The notes beneath the pieces were generated by a model, which saw nothing but the letters and a program-made list of their open reading frames with translations, did no database searches and was not told the origin of the DNA. Shown here piece by piece: positions 21,401 to 32,412 of a DNA stretch of 64,000 nt. A program made the translations under genes and the position numbers. The stretch is from Drosophila pseudoobscura (lineage: Eukaryota > Arthropoda > Insecta > Diptera > Drosophilidae). Where the stretch lies: NCBI RefSeq assembly GCF_009870125.1, contig NC_046683.1, positions 7,254,001 through 7,318,000 on the forward strand, given 5' to 3'. The stretch's first letter is position 1, and each line of letters begins with the position of its first letter.

Positions 21401-23899
21401 AAATGGAGTCGGTGATGTCTTCTCCCCTTTTATGGGGTGCATCCATATTTCAAATACATCAGGCTCTATGGGATCAAAATTGTTCGTGCCTGCCCAAAAA
21501 GAGCTGTCGGGGTGTACAACATTGGAATCTATGGACTGATCCATGTCCGGAAACACAAGAAGCGGTGAGACATTCTCCTCTCTTATGGCGTGCATCAAAG
21601 GTTGGATCCGTTTTTCGGGTAAAGTAGGCTCTCTGGGATCACAATTATCAATTCTCTCCCAAAATGGGGTATCCGGGCGTACAACGTTGCGATCTGAGGA
21701 CTGTTCTCCGTACGGAAACGCAAATGGAGTCGGTGATGTCTTCTCCTCTTTTATGGGGTGCATCCATATTTCAAATACAACAGGCTCTATGGGATCGAAA
21801 TTGTTCGTGCCTGCCCAAAAAGAGCTGTCGGGGTGTACAACATTGGAATCTATGGACTGATCCATGTCCGGAAACACAAGAAGCGGTGAGACATTCTCCT
21901 CTCTTATGGCGTGCATCAAAGGTTGGATCCGTTTTTCGGGTAAATCAGGATTTGTGGGATCACAATGATCAATGCTCTCCCATAATGGGGTATCCGGACG
22001 TACAACGTTGCGATCTGAGGACTGTTCTCCGTACGGAAACGCAAATGGAGTCGGTGATGTCTTTTCCTCTTTTATGGGGTGCATCCATATTTCAAATACA
22101 TCAGGCTCTATGGGATCAAAATTGTTCGTGCCTGCCCAAAAAGAGCTGTCGGGGTGTACAACATTGGAATCTATGGACTGATCCATGTCCGGAAACACAA
22201 GAAGCGGTGAGACATTCTCCTCTCTTATGGCGTGCATCAAAGGTTGGATCCGTTTTTCGGGTAAATCAGGATTTGTGGGATCACAATGATCAATGCTCTC
22301 CCATAATGGGGTATCCGGACGTACAACGTTGCGATCTGAGGACTGTTCTCCGTACGGAAACGCAAATGGAGTCGGTGATGTCTTCTCCTCTTTTATGGGG
22401 TGCATCCATATTTCAAATACATCAGGCTCTATGGGATCAAAATTGTTCGTGCCCGCCCAAAAAGAGCTGTCGGTGTGTACATTAGAATCTATGAACTGAT
22501 CCATGTCCGGAAACACAAGAATCGGTGAGATGTTCTCTCCTTTTATGGGGTATGGGAATATGTACTTGTCAGAAAACTCAAGATACGGTGAGACATTCTC
22601 CTCTTTGATGGGGTGCATCACAGGTTGAATCCGTTTTTCGGGTAAAGTAGGCTCTCTGGGATCACAATGATGCATTCTCTCCCAAAATGGGGTCTCCGGG
22701 CGTACAACGTTGCGATCTGAGGACTGTTCTCCGTACGGAAACGCAAATGGAGTCGGTGATGTCTTCTCCTCTTTTATGGGGTGCATCCATATTTCAAATA
22801 CATCAGGCTCTATGGGATCAAAATTGTTCGTGCCCGCCCAAAAAGAGCTGTCGGGGTGTACATTAGAATCTATGGACTGATCCATGTCCGGAAACACAAG
22901 AAGTGGTGAGACGTTCTCCTCTTTTATGGGGTATGGGAATATGTCCATGTCCGAAAACACATGAAACGGTGAGACATTATCCTCTTTTATGGGGTGCATC
23001 ACAGGTTGGATCCGTTTTTCGGGTAAAGCAGGCTCTGTGGGATCACAATGATCAATGCTCTCCCAAAATGAGGTCTCCGGGCGTACAAACGCGAATGGAG
23101 TCGGTGATTTCTTCTTCTTTTTTATGCGGTCAATGTTCTCTAGAAATAGAGCTTTGGGATGTGGAAACTTGGGATTTGTGGTTAGGAAAAGAGGTTCTGT
23201 TACATTCCCCTTTGCGGCCGTTATATTCCGTACGATTGTATTCTTTATTTGGAGGATTTTTACTTGTGATTTTGCTTTTGATCCGAAATGTTTCTTGTAA
23301 TGTTTATTGCACTTCGAAAGAGATTTTTGTATTCCTTTCTTCTTTGGGGGCCCCGCTGGTTTGGGGATTTTGATCGCGGAAATGCACAATAGCGATTTCC
23401 GAGTTCCCATGCGGAAAAACTTGGAAGGCCGCTGACGTAGACGGACCTCGTCCTCGGCTGTCCGCGCGAAGGGGTCCCTGCGATCGAACACGAAGCCACC
23501 CGGTTTTTGGTCTGTATTGTGTTCATCCTTTGACTTGTGCTTTTTCGAAGGGACCTTGCCTTTTCCCCGCTTTGCCTTCCTTTTCGATAACATATTTTTC
23601 TTGTGATATGATTTTTTTTTCGCTTTTTGTACCTCTTTATTGTCTATCTGTGTGGGATCCGTTGCTGACTGGATCTGTGTCTCCATCTTTCTTTTCAATA
23701 GTTTTTCCATAATTTCTTTCAATTTGTGTATAGTTTTCTGAATCGTCTTTTTGGAATCCGTTACTGGCTTGATGGCTTTCTGTTTCTTATCATTCCGTTG
23801 ATATTCTTTATCCAACTTGGGTCTCTTCGCACTGAAACTGTCTTCGCCCCAAGTCGACTGACGTTTGGATTTTTTGAATTTTCTGTGCATATTTTTCAT
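18430..23899 (-). CDS. AT-hook protein with 107-residue tandem repeats; frameshifted
   Basis: A long minus-strand reading frame runs from ATG 23899 to TGA 18430-18432, broken once by an extra T at 20005-20010. If that base is an error, the product is about 1,820 residues. The N-terminus (about 260 residues) is very Lys-rich, with nuclear-localisation-like clusters. The centre is a tandem array of 321-bp units. The C-terminus (about 280 residues) carries a classical AT-hook, KRPRGRPPK (coded near 18,685-18,715), which binds the minor groove of AT-rich DNA, and ends in an acidic tail. With the frameshift, the protein stops at 19844 and loses the AT-hook. A strong acceptor-like sequence (pyrimidine tract then CATCAG at 23950-23955) suggests an upstream exon, so the true start is uncertain. 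A nuclear, chromatin-associated role is inferred from the AT-hook and Lys content. The family was not recognised. Confidence 0.75.
18680..18720 (-). other. AT-hook motif coding segment
   Basis: Minus-strand codons give VKRPRGRPPKRTL. The GRP core flanked by basic residues is the defining AT-hook pattern seen in HMGA-type and other chromatin proteins. It lies in the unique C-terminal part, downstream of the frameshift, so it is lost if the frameshift is real. Confidence 0.85.
19745..23115 (-). repeat. 321-bp in-frame tandem repeat array
   Basis: Copies recur every 321 bases (107 codons), marked by NVVRP at about 19760, 20081, 20402, 20723, 21044, 21365, 21686, 22007 and 22328. Eight units are near identical in DNA. 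Two longer, more diverged units lie at 22.33-23.1 kb, and a decayed unit follows below 19.76 kb. Each unit is itself two related halves of about 53 residues: one starts NVVRPDTP and the other NVVHPDSSFW. Both share DP..P, MH.I.EE..SP and a FP...QS end. Variant blocks (SIDHCDPTNPD versus RIDNCDPREPT; PDVFEI versus PVVFEI) are shuffled among copies, which suggests gene conversion or unequal crossing-over. Confidence 0.95.
20005..20010 (-). other. Single-base insertion (T6 for T5) breaking the frame
   Basis: All other units read CCG then five T then CGGG. This unit has six T. The change shifts the frame after PTLPEK and leads to a stop at about 19844. Being in a homopolymer, it may be a sequencing or assembly error, or a true loss of the C-terminus. 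Confidence 0.9.
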
Positions 23900-23949
23900 T
23901 GGTTTCTCTGGTTTGTGGACTTTACAACGTAGGATTGCTCGAGTCAACG

Positions 23950-25610
23950 CTGATGGAGGAAAAGGGAAAAAGATGATGGTTACAAGAGAATCTCATAGCC
24001 GATATCCCCGCAAGAGTCGAGGAACCCCCCATTCCCATTCTCCCATATAAACATATTAATTTGAATTTGGTTCAGGCCTCATTTGCCTTTATTTCTGCTG
24101 ACTCTTCAACTGCCCCCATAGCCCCACTACTCTCCCCTCTCCGTAAACCACACACACAATCCACCCCCCCCACACTGCCACACTGTCAGAGCCCGCAATC
24201 TGTGGGCGCCGCACAAAAAATGACTGGCAAGCCGCAAATACTTTGTCAGGATCAAGTTGACAGTCGTCCCCTCTGCTGTCCTTTCCCTCCCTCTGATGTG
24301 GTCCTGTCCGGTACGGTCCTGTGTTCCACCGAGGCCGAGAGCGAGACCAAGCGGGCCTATATCCCACAAACCAGCTTTCCCCTTCTCTCCGACCCGGTCC
24401 CGGTCTTCACGCATTTGACACTTTTTTGTCTTTGGTCTTTTGTACGAGCCGAGAGCCGGCTGAGTGTCGCCATATGCCGGAGTCGGCCCCTGTCCCCCCT
24501 CATCGTGTCGCTGTGTGTGTGTGTGTGTGTCTGTGCGTGTGTTGAGGCATTTGGCAGAACAGATTGTTCAAGATTTGATTTCGGGGCAGCTTTTCCACCA
24601 GTCTTAGTCTCTCTTTCTGCTCTCCCTGGAACAATCGTTAATCTAATGAAAGATGACATTCTCTGTGTGTGTGTGTGTGTGGGGGGGAAGGGAAAGCATT
24701 TGAGCAGGCTTTGGCATGTTACCACATCCATATCCACATCCACTTCCTCATCATTCCAGGCTTGGGGCCTTGATGGGGCTAGTTACTGGCAAAGAGAGTG
24801 GGAGAGCCCCTACCTCTGACCACCTGCGATCACAGTTCAATCTCCTCTCGTTCTGCGTTCGCGAGACTCCAAGACTGTCGTACTCAGAGTTGGCCAATAA
24901 AATTTGATTAGACCAAGCCCAGAGGCTGGGGGGGAATATGAAAATTTACGCCAGCCAAGAGAAGAGACCCGTGCCTATCCCCAACCCTAAGGCCAACCAT
25001 AACCCTTACCCACTCAATGCCTGGACCAGGCCAGAGACATGTGTATTGTGTATTCATGGGGGCCGGGCCGGGCCAGGGCCAGGACCCGTGCCAGCCAGCA
25101 CCAGCCAGCGAGGACCTCAGACAGGACAACTTAATTTACATTATAAACTTTGAATATTTTATTGTTTGGCCAGGCTAAGGACACAGCTGGCTTTGGCCGT
25201 GGCTCCAGCTCTAAGGCTCTATGGCTCTATGGCTCTCGGCTCCTTCTTCCCTGTCGCATTTATTGACACTTTCCCGAAGGGTGGAGAGAGGGGCGAGGGG
25301 CGAGGGGCATGCAGGGCGGCTGTGGTCAGCAAAATGATGACAGAAAGGAGGGACGCATGGGTTGGGCGGAAGGTTACTCTGATTTAATGGCAGCATAAAC
25401 ATTTCTGGCCAAGATTATAAGGGAGCCACCGCCATCGCCTCCTTCCCTCTGTGGCACTGCCGTCGCTAGGCTACATCGTCCTTTCACTCCTACATTTTCT
25501 ACTCCAATTTTCAATCCTATTCGCATTTCCATTCCCTTTCGCCATCCTCATTAGCATAGATGGCTGGCTGCTTGTTAAGCTTTTAAGCATCAGGTTACTA
25601 AATAATTAAA
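23950..25610. other. Non-coding stretch, possible 5' region of the repeat-protein gene
   Basis: It holds TG runs at 24.51-24.54 and 24.66-24.68 kb and GC-rich unique sequence. The 252-codon frame across 24061-24819 starts at a non-ATG codon and runs through the TG repeats, so it is not accepted. An upstream exon and promoter of the repeat-protein gene (minus strand) may lie here, but none can be fixed. Confidence 0.5.
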
Positions 25611-25689
25611 CAATTTCCCGTTGCCAGCTCGTAAACCAAATCAACCGCAGATTGCGAGTGGAGTGGAGAGCCCCAGGAGCCTACCCTGG

Positions 25690-26255
25690 TGCCCCCTGGG
25701 GCCGGCACAAAAGAGGCACTGCCTACAGGTGGCTACCATCGAAGTATTGAATTTCACGATTGCTGCCGACAAGTACATAACCATTGAAAATTGTCCAATT
25801 TTTATGATAACAGACTCGATTAGAGAAGGAGAACTTTCGAATTTAGTTCCCATCTGGATGGAAATGATGGATATTGAGAGGAGATGGCAAATGGCACTAG
25901 ATGCACTCGAGATACACGTCGCTTCCCAAGCTCAAGCCCAAGCCGATTTCCTCAGAAATCACTAATGAATGTATCAACACAGTGGAATACTTATACACCA
26001 TATATGATGGCTCGTTGGCACTCTAACCCCTAACCCCTGAGCGGTGGAATGACCTGGACACACATATTGCTGCAGCTGGCTATATGCTGGTTGGTGACCG
26101 CATATCCTTTGAAAATGATATGCGTCTTCAAGGTTGATTCTCAGGCAAGTTAAACCTGGATATAATTGGGCTGGATAATGATTCACGCTTGAATTTCCAC
26201 GAAGTTCCCTTTGGGATTGCCTCCTGCCAATTCAGGCAGAATGAATTATGAATTA
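25690..26255 (+). pseudogene. Degraded coding region, unrecognised family
   Basis: An acceptor-like GCCTACAG precedes a frame reading VATIEVLNF from 25721 and running to TAA at 25963-25965. Shifting by one base continues a plausible frame from about 25951 (SEITNECINTVEY). It is interrupted by one stop within a CTAACCCCTAACCCC duplication near 26020-26035, resumes with TPERWNDLDTHI, meets a second stop near 26135, and continues (LDNDSRLNFHEVPFG) to about 26250. Codons are less biased than in intact genes. The pattern fits one protein-coding exon with a frameshift and two stops. No ATG start is present, so an upstream exon would be needed. No homology was recognised. A real multi-exon gene is possible but less likely. 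Confidence 0.45.
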
Positions 26256-26259
26256 AAGT

Positions 26260-28300
26260 CTTAGAATATAGACTAAAACCTTGACAAAACAATGGGGGAT
26301 ACGAGTAGGGTAGGATTTTCTTAGATAAAAAGACAGATCCCAGAGATACTCTAAGTTCTATCCGACATTCTGCACTTTCGTTTTCCCAACCACTCCCATA
26401 GCGAACCACTTATTTCTGGCTTTTCTATTGAAAACTCATGTTTATGGTCTTGGAACGTTTTCCCTGATGAAAGTTTCTCCGAAGCTGCTAATAAGCTACG
26501 TGGTTCAGCATCAGCACCACCCTTTTAGGTGCAGATACAGGTACTGCTGCTGCTGCCGCCGGATGTGCGGGGGGAGGAGGAGGAGTGCCACGGCTTTTGG
26601 GCTAATAAAAATACGAGACAATTTAAGCCGCTGCCTTTCCGTGTGCTCTTTGTTGTTGGCTGTTGGCTGCTGCTGCTGATGCGCCCCCTCCCCCAGGGGG
26701 AAGGGTCGAAGAAGAACTAAGCCACATATGTATGAATAAACCCCACTAATCCACAGCCCACCACCTCGCAGGAGCAGGATGTCAGAGGGGGGAAGAGAAA
26801 TTAATAATTTATAAATGTTTGCTGGCGCCAAAGATTAAGCAAAGGATTTTCAACGCCTTTTTTCTTCGCAGGAAAAAGGGGAATAGGGAAACCCCCAATC
26901 TTAGAGGGGTGGGTGGAGGCAGTGGGGGGAAAACTCATTTAAAGAAATGCTCCGCTTATCGGGTGGCTGCCATCGAAATTAGCCAAAGCCAAAAGTGCTA
27001 AGAAGGACACGAATGGGGTCGCGGGCGAGGCGGGGGCGCGGGTGGGGGGTCCAGAGGACAAAGCGTATGCAAGGAATGCAATAAATTATAATGCAAATCC
27101 GCGCTTGAGATCAAAACAACCACAAAACGGGGCATTAAATGCTCGCCACTTGACTGCGCCCCCCTTATTTTTTATGGCTACACATATATACACTTTTTCT
27201 CCGTGCTCTCTGCTCCATCCTTCATTCTTTTTTCTTGCTCCTTGTTGTTCCTCCATTTAAAATGATAAAAATCGCAAGCAATTTTTTTCGCGCCCGCCAC
27301 TCAGGACCAGAATCCGGAGAGGACCACTACGATGGGAAGGCCCGGACCAGAGCAAGGGATGGCATTGTCGAGGGTGGATGGTATGGGAGGACTGGATGGT
27401 GCGGGGTGTGGGGTGTGGGGGCCGTGACGAAAACACCGAAATTCGAACAAACTTGAAATGATTTTCACTCACCAATCAAACGGCAGTTGGAAACTCCAAT
27501 GATTCATACGAGTAGAGTCGTTGCTGGCCGCCCGATCCTCAAAATATCAACCATAAATCAACACGGATATAAATAAATGGATCAAATAAATGTAGTATCA
27601 GTTTGACATCAACTTGTATTTAAGGCCGTGCCTACTGTTTCGATGCTGGAATATAACAAATATTTGTGCGAAATATCAAGTAGGCTATCGTATAATGTCA
27701 CAAATATTTATGTTAATGGAATCAGAACTCAAGGTACACCATATATTTGGTTCCCCAATCGATGAGGGGTAGGGCGAATGGGTCAAGCGCGGGGAATGTG
27801 CTGTGGGTGGCAGCTACTCACCAATCAATCGATGCACTGTTGCTGCATTCACAATGAGGCACTTAAATGTGCACTGTTGCATGCACAATGTGGCACTTGT
27901 ACACTATTTCTGATGCACTTCACTCGGTATCTGCGACTTCCCTATTCCGCGCTGCCCATTCTGCAATGCACTGGGTTCTAGTCGAATAACTCAAAAAATA
28001 ATTTTTCACCGATTATTTCACAAATAAAAATCTCGGCACAAAATATATTTTCGTTTATTTTTTAAGCCGGAGATGTTATTACTACGATTCGAAAGTGGAG
28101 AATGAGAAAAAGGGGCCCTAGCTCTTATAGTTTGAATATACCGATTGACATTTATTTTTCAGTGCCTATTTCCTACTGAAAAATTGGAGAAAATCAAGTA
28201 TAGATTAAAATAGAGAAGTGTTGACAGTTCCCAGTTGAGGAGCAGGAAAAAAAAGCAAGGCACATTAGACTTAACACGAAATAGAATTTCTTATGAAATT
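26260..28300. other. Non-coding; contains two 5'-exon-like donor sites (minus strand)
   Basis: No protein-coding frame is supported. On the minus strand, two separated sequences end in the same TTGATTG|GTGAGT splice-donor context (near 27470-27480 and 27826-27838). The second is preceded by about 130 bases with several AGTGCA motifs that look like a 5' untranslated exon. They could be alternative first exons of a gene whose coding part lies to the left or outside the window. Confidence 0.35.
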
Positions 28301-28301
28301 C

Positions 28302-28478
28302 TTATGGCTGATGAATCGAAGGCTCTTGGGGAATGCTTGGAGTATCTTCAGACACAATTAGTGTTTCGCAACGTAAGAAAAAGGCGAAAAACTCAGTGAA
28401 ACCCTGCTGTCTTTCATTGAGAAGTACTCATTGGACCTCTGGCGGAGCTTAAGACTCCACCTGAGGCTCATTATCCAT
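28302..28478 (-). pseudogene. Short frame with two internal stops
   Basis: From ATG 28478 the minus strand reads MDNEPQVES, stop, APPEVQ, stop, then 41 open codons including FFAFFLRCETLIVSEDTP and PSIHQP, ending at TAA 28302-28304. The single frame with only two stops suggests a relic of a small gene or exon. The length is short enough that chance cannot be excluded. No family was recognised. Confidence 0.25.
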
Positions 28479-29380
28479 CTGAATAGCCACCTGCCCTGCT
28501 GCTTAGCTGCCTGGTGAAAAGGAAAGCTCAGCTCCAGTCGGTCCCTGCGTTCATTCATTCACATTTTCCCACATGTCCCACACCCACTCCCTGCCGCCTC
28601 CGCAGTGGCTTTTCGATGTACAAAATTATAAGCATATGTAAATGGTAAATATATCTCCCCCGAGGTCTCAACCCCTCATCCCCCGCCCACCCTTTAGCCG
28701 TCTCCGTCTCCACTCCCATCCACTCGTTTGATCTGCCACATAATGTTTCAAAATTCCTTCTTTTTAAAGCAAAGCAAAAAAAAAAAGGAAATAAGAAAAG
28801 TTTAAATACGAAATGCTGACAAATGCGTTTCGATTTCCATCCGCAAATGGGAGGAGGCGTGGTCAGGGCGGGTGCGGGGGTTGCGGGGTTGGGATTGGGA
28901 TTGGGTTTTCCATATCTCAAAGTTGGGAAATTAAATTAAATTTCTTTATTGGCACTTTTTTCTGCATTCGTTTCATTTCGTTTGCCACGCATATGCATAT
29001 GCAAAAAAAAAGAAAAAAACGAAACGCCCCAATGGGCTGTCTCTTCACAGGGTGGTGGTGGGTGTCTGTGTGGGTGGGTGGGTGGGTGAGTGGTTGGACA
29101 GCCAAAGCAATCAGCAGCAATAAATGATAAGCTTCGAGGCAACAAAGCCTGAGGCAAGAGACGCACGAGCACAAAGCAAAACATAATGGTGGGGTGCGGG
29201 GGGTGGTGCGTGTGGGGCTGAAGGCCAAGCAAAAAACGTCTCAAATGCTCGAAGAAAAGAAAGGAAAATGTCACATACAAGGCACCGGCCAGGACCTCGG
29301 ACCCCGGATTCCCGCATCCCCGAAACCCCGGCTGCAGCAGCACCCACATTGAGGGATGGAATAGGCTTGGATTGGACTTG

Positions 29381-29420
29381 GGTCTGGTCTGGTCTGGTCT
29401 GGTCTGGTCTGGTCCGGCCT
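29381..29420. repeat. (GGTCT)n pentamer repeat
   Basis: Seven consecutive GGTCT units. Confidence 0.95.
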
Positions 29421-31239
29421 GTCTGGTCAGGGAATGGGGGAAGGGCATCATGGAGTGGAAGTGGGAGTCGGCGCTTGTCTGGGGCTACTTTGCAACAGAT
29501 TTGCCGCTAACGAAGCGCACGATTTCCAATAATGTGCAGAATGTGTCTGCGAGATGCGGATGCGATTCAGTGCTACCCAGCAGGACATTTCCCTTGGAGG
29601 TGGCCTAGGCAAATGGGCATTTAATGGACACACGTGGGCAGATTTTCATTCAGAAGAACAATATTAAGTTTCTTTCCCTTGGAGACTGTCCCTTTCGAAG
29701 CTCCTCTGAATCATTAGCCAACACCGCTTCCAGTGATAGTCTAGATGTGATTCAAGGCTTTCCTTTCCAGACATCTTCCAGGCAGGAGCCGAAACAGGGT
29801 ATCCGCAAAGTGCACCTTTGGCAGTGGACACACACATGGCGATACAATCAAGTGGGATTGTGGGCGTGTGTGAGTGTCACTCATAAAACGTACACCGAAT
29901 GGACACCCACCCATAGACACCCACCCATACACACTCATATGTAGACATGGGCCACGGCCATGGCCACGGAAAGATGCGACTTGTTAGCCGGACTTTGCCA
30001 TAATGAGTTCCCTTGTGGCCAGGCCGGGCCATATCGCCTTTTTATAGAGCCGCCCAGGAGGCTGGGGTGTGGGGTATTGGCAAGGGGTGGGCGGGGGGTG
30101 CGTCAAGGTGAAAGCCACTTAAAGCCAAGGGCATGGCTCAACAATTTCCAGTTATCGTGTGACAGTAATGAAGTGACAGACAGGCAACACGAGTTGAAGA
30201 AGTCGCTGACGCCGACGCCGACGCTGACGACGACGTCGATGACAACTCGACCGCAAAGCCTGAAGTGTGAAGTCGGTGGATAGTGGGGGTATAGGAGACT
30301 CACAGATACACAGATACGGAGAGGGACTTCGCGAAAGATACATGTCTCGCTTAAAGCAATTTAAAGGGCCGAAAACTTCAGCCCCTTTCTGTATCTGTAC
30401 CTCTCGCTCTCTCGCCGCGGTCTTCGGACAGAAGCCACATAAATTATTAATTGCGGAATAATTGCAAAATTGTGTTTGGCCAAGTTAATTTATGCAATAA
30501 AACTTCACCGCAGGCCGCGCCACCGACGGACCACCGACGGACCACCGACACCAACCGACCAGCAACTGATGTGAGCAAGGGGGTCCGCGAGTGGGGTGTC
30601 CTTCAGTCCCTGTTATGGACTTCGGTTTAAAGTCGTTCTCTCACTCAATTTGCCACTCTTCATTCCGTGTAATTCCTTTGCTCATTTAGAGCAAGTGCCG
30701 ACCGGCCTTTTTTTTTCGTCTCGTTTCGTTCCGTTTCGTTTCTGGCCACCCAGCTAATGAGCCACTGATGGTCATGGGCCAGAGAACCCTCCGCTGTCCG
30801 CTGTCCGCCGTTCGCCGTCGGCTGTCCCATCCCCGCTTTTCAGGCCAGGGCCAGAGCAATTACTTAATCATTTGCCTAACGACCAAAAGGCAGGCGAAAG
30901 GCAACAACAAAAATTAGCAAAAATTAAGTGAAAGTTGAAATGAATTGGGGGCTAAAGAAGGACTTCCATGGCTTCCATGTGGACGGGCCCTCGTACTCGT
31001 ACTTGGACTCTTGAGTGGCGGTACGCCAAAGGAATCAACCGTGCCGCAAGCACAAGGTTTAAGTGGTTGCAAATATCTGTACTATGGGTGTTGTTTTTCT
31101 AATTTGAAATAAAATACTTGAAAGTAATTAAAAAATATAAAAGAGCATTTGGAAATCCATAACAGCCAATCAAAAGTACAAGTACTTTCCATTAATATAT
31201 TTTAGTGCGATCCAAACCAACTCAAACTAATACAGAACA

Positions 31240-31783
31240 GACCCACAAGGATATAAAAGTATCTCAACATTTGAACAAATGGATCTTAAGCATCTTAAAG
31301 ATACAACAAGATCCCATATGAAGATCCCAAAGATCAACATTCAAAAATGTTTAAAGAATCATAAAAATGTATATTAAATATGTTAATTTATGTCTTGTAT
31401 GCAAAAGTATCTTGATTATGCAAAAAGATTTCCAACTTGGAAAAGTTTCTCAACTTTTACTTCCATAATGAAAAACAGATATTTGAATTATGCAAAAGTA
31501 TCTGAAACATTGAACAGCATGACAGAGATGCCAGAATGGCCCCCAATTAAACAGATTGAACTATCTTTATCTGTATGCTAATGTATCTGCTTACATTCAA
31601 AGGTTTCTGAAATACGCAAAATTGATTCAACGATTCAGAAAGTATCTGCAGAGCAAGTATCCCAAATATATCTCTCGAAAGTATCATCATTTCGCAAACC
31701 TATTCCAGAGCTACCTGAAAGATATGAAAGAAACTACTTCATTGACTGGAGATTATCGGCACAGAAACCCAGAAGCCCATTAG
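31240..31783 (+). repeat. AT-rich degenerate repeat block
   Basis: Loose copies of AAAGTATCT followed by a variable linker and TATGCAAAA occur every 30-60 bases. They give two overlapping frames (31390-31581 and 31556-31783) that both contain Tyr-Ala-Lys segments such as KYLDYAK, RYLNYAK and RFLKYAK. The composition differs sharply from the surrounding GC-rich DNA. It may be a decayed minisatellite or mobile-element remnant rather than a gene. Confidence 0.4.
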
Positions 31784-32373
31784 ATGGAATTTTACACCAT
31801 TTTCACTCCGATTTCCATCCATTTTCAACCGCTTATGTTGGAGTTTTGTTCTGTGCCTCTTGCCAGATCTGATTTTCATCTCAGGCGTTCAACTTCCCGA
31901 ATCCCCTACCCTCCCATCGCAGTCGCAGACCCAGTTTCAAAAGAAAGAATCAAACGTGGGTTGGTGGGAGCTGCCGGAGAGCTGCGAGCGGAAGAGGGAG
32001 GAAAAATCAACATAAACATTTTTGATATTTCAAATATTTTTCATTTAAAATTCCTTGGACGAGGCCATGAGGTCGTTGGGGCAGCAGCAGCAGCAGCGGC
32101 AGATACAACAGGATTGAGATACTCTTGGGCCTTGTCCTGGCTTGTTATTATTATTGCTCTCCGGCTCCATCTTTTCTCTGCTTCTCCCGCAACCCTCCAC
32201 TTCAGCAGATACTTTTGTATCTGTGTATCCAAGTATCCAAGTAGATAGGTGTGTGCGTGTGTGTGTGTGTTTGTGAGTGGCTTTTGGCCTGCATGTGCAT
32301 ACATCTGCATCTGCGAGATACGAGCGACCGAGTGTGTGCGCGTGTGTATGTGTATCTTATGGATTTTTGCTTG

Positions 32374-32412
32374 GGCCCAGGCCCAGGCCCAGGCCCAAGC
32401 CGAGGCCCAGGC
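32374..32412. repeat. (CCCAGG)n hexamer repeat
   Basis: About six CCCAGG units with one variant. Confidence 0.85.

Noticed and set aside
20059..22485. Many open frames of 94-273 codons on the + strand inside the repeat array
   Set aside because: They are antisense shadows of the 321-bp units, whose length is a multiple of three. They repeat identically with each copy and have no start, splice or motif support.
24061..24819. 252-codon + strand frame
   Set aside because: It begins at a non-ATG codon and runs through TG microsatellites giving Cys-Val runs; no domain is visible.
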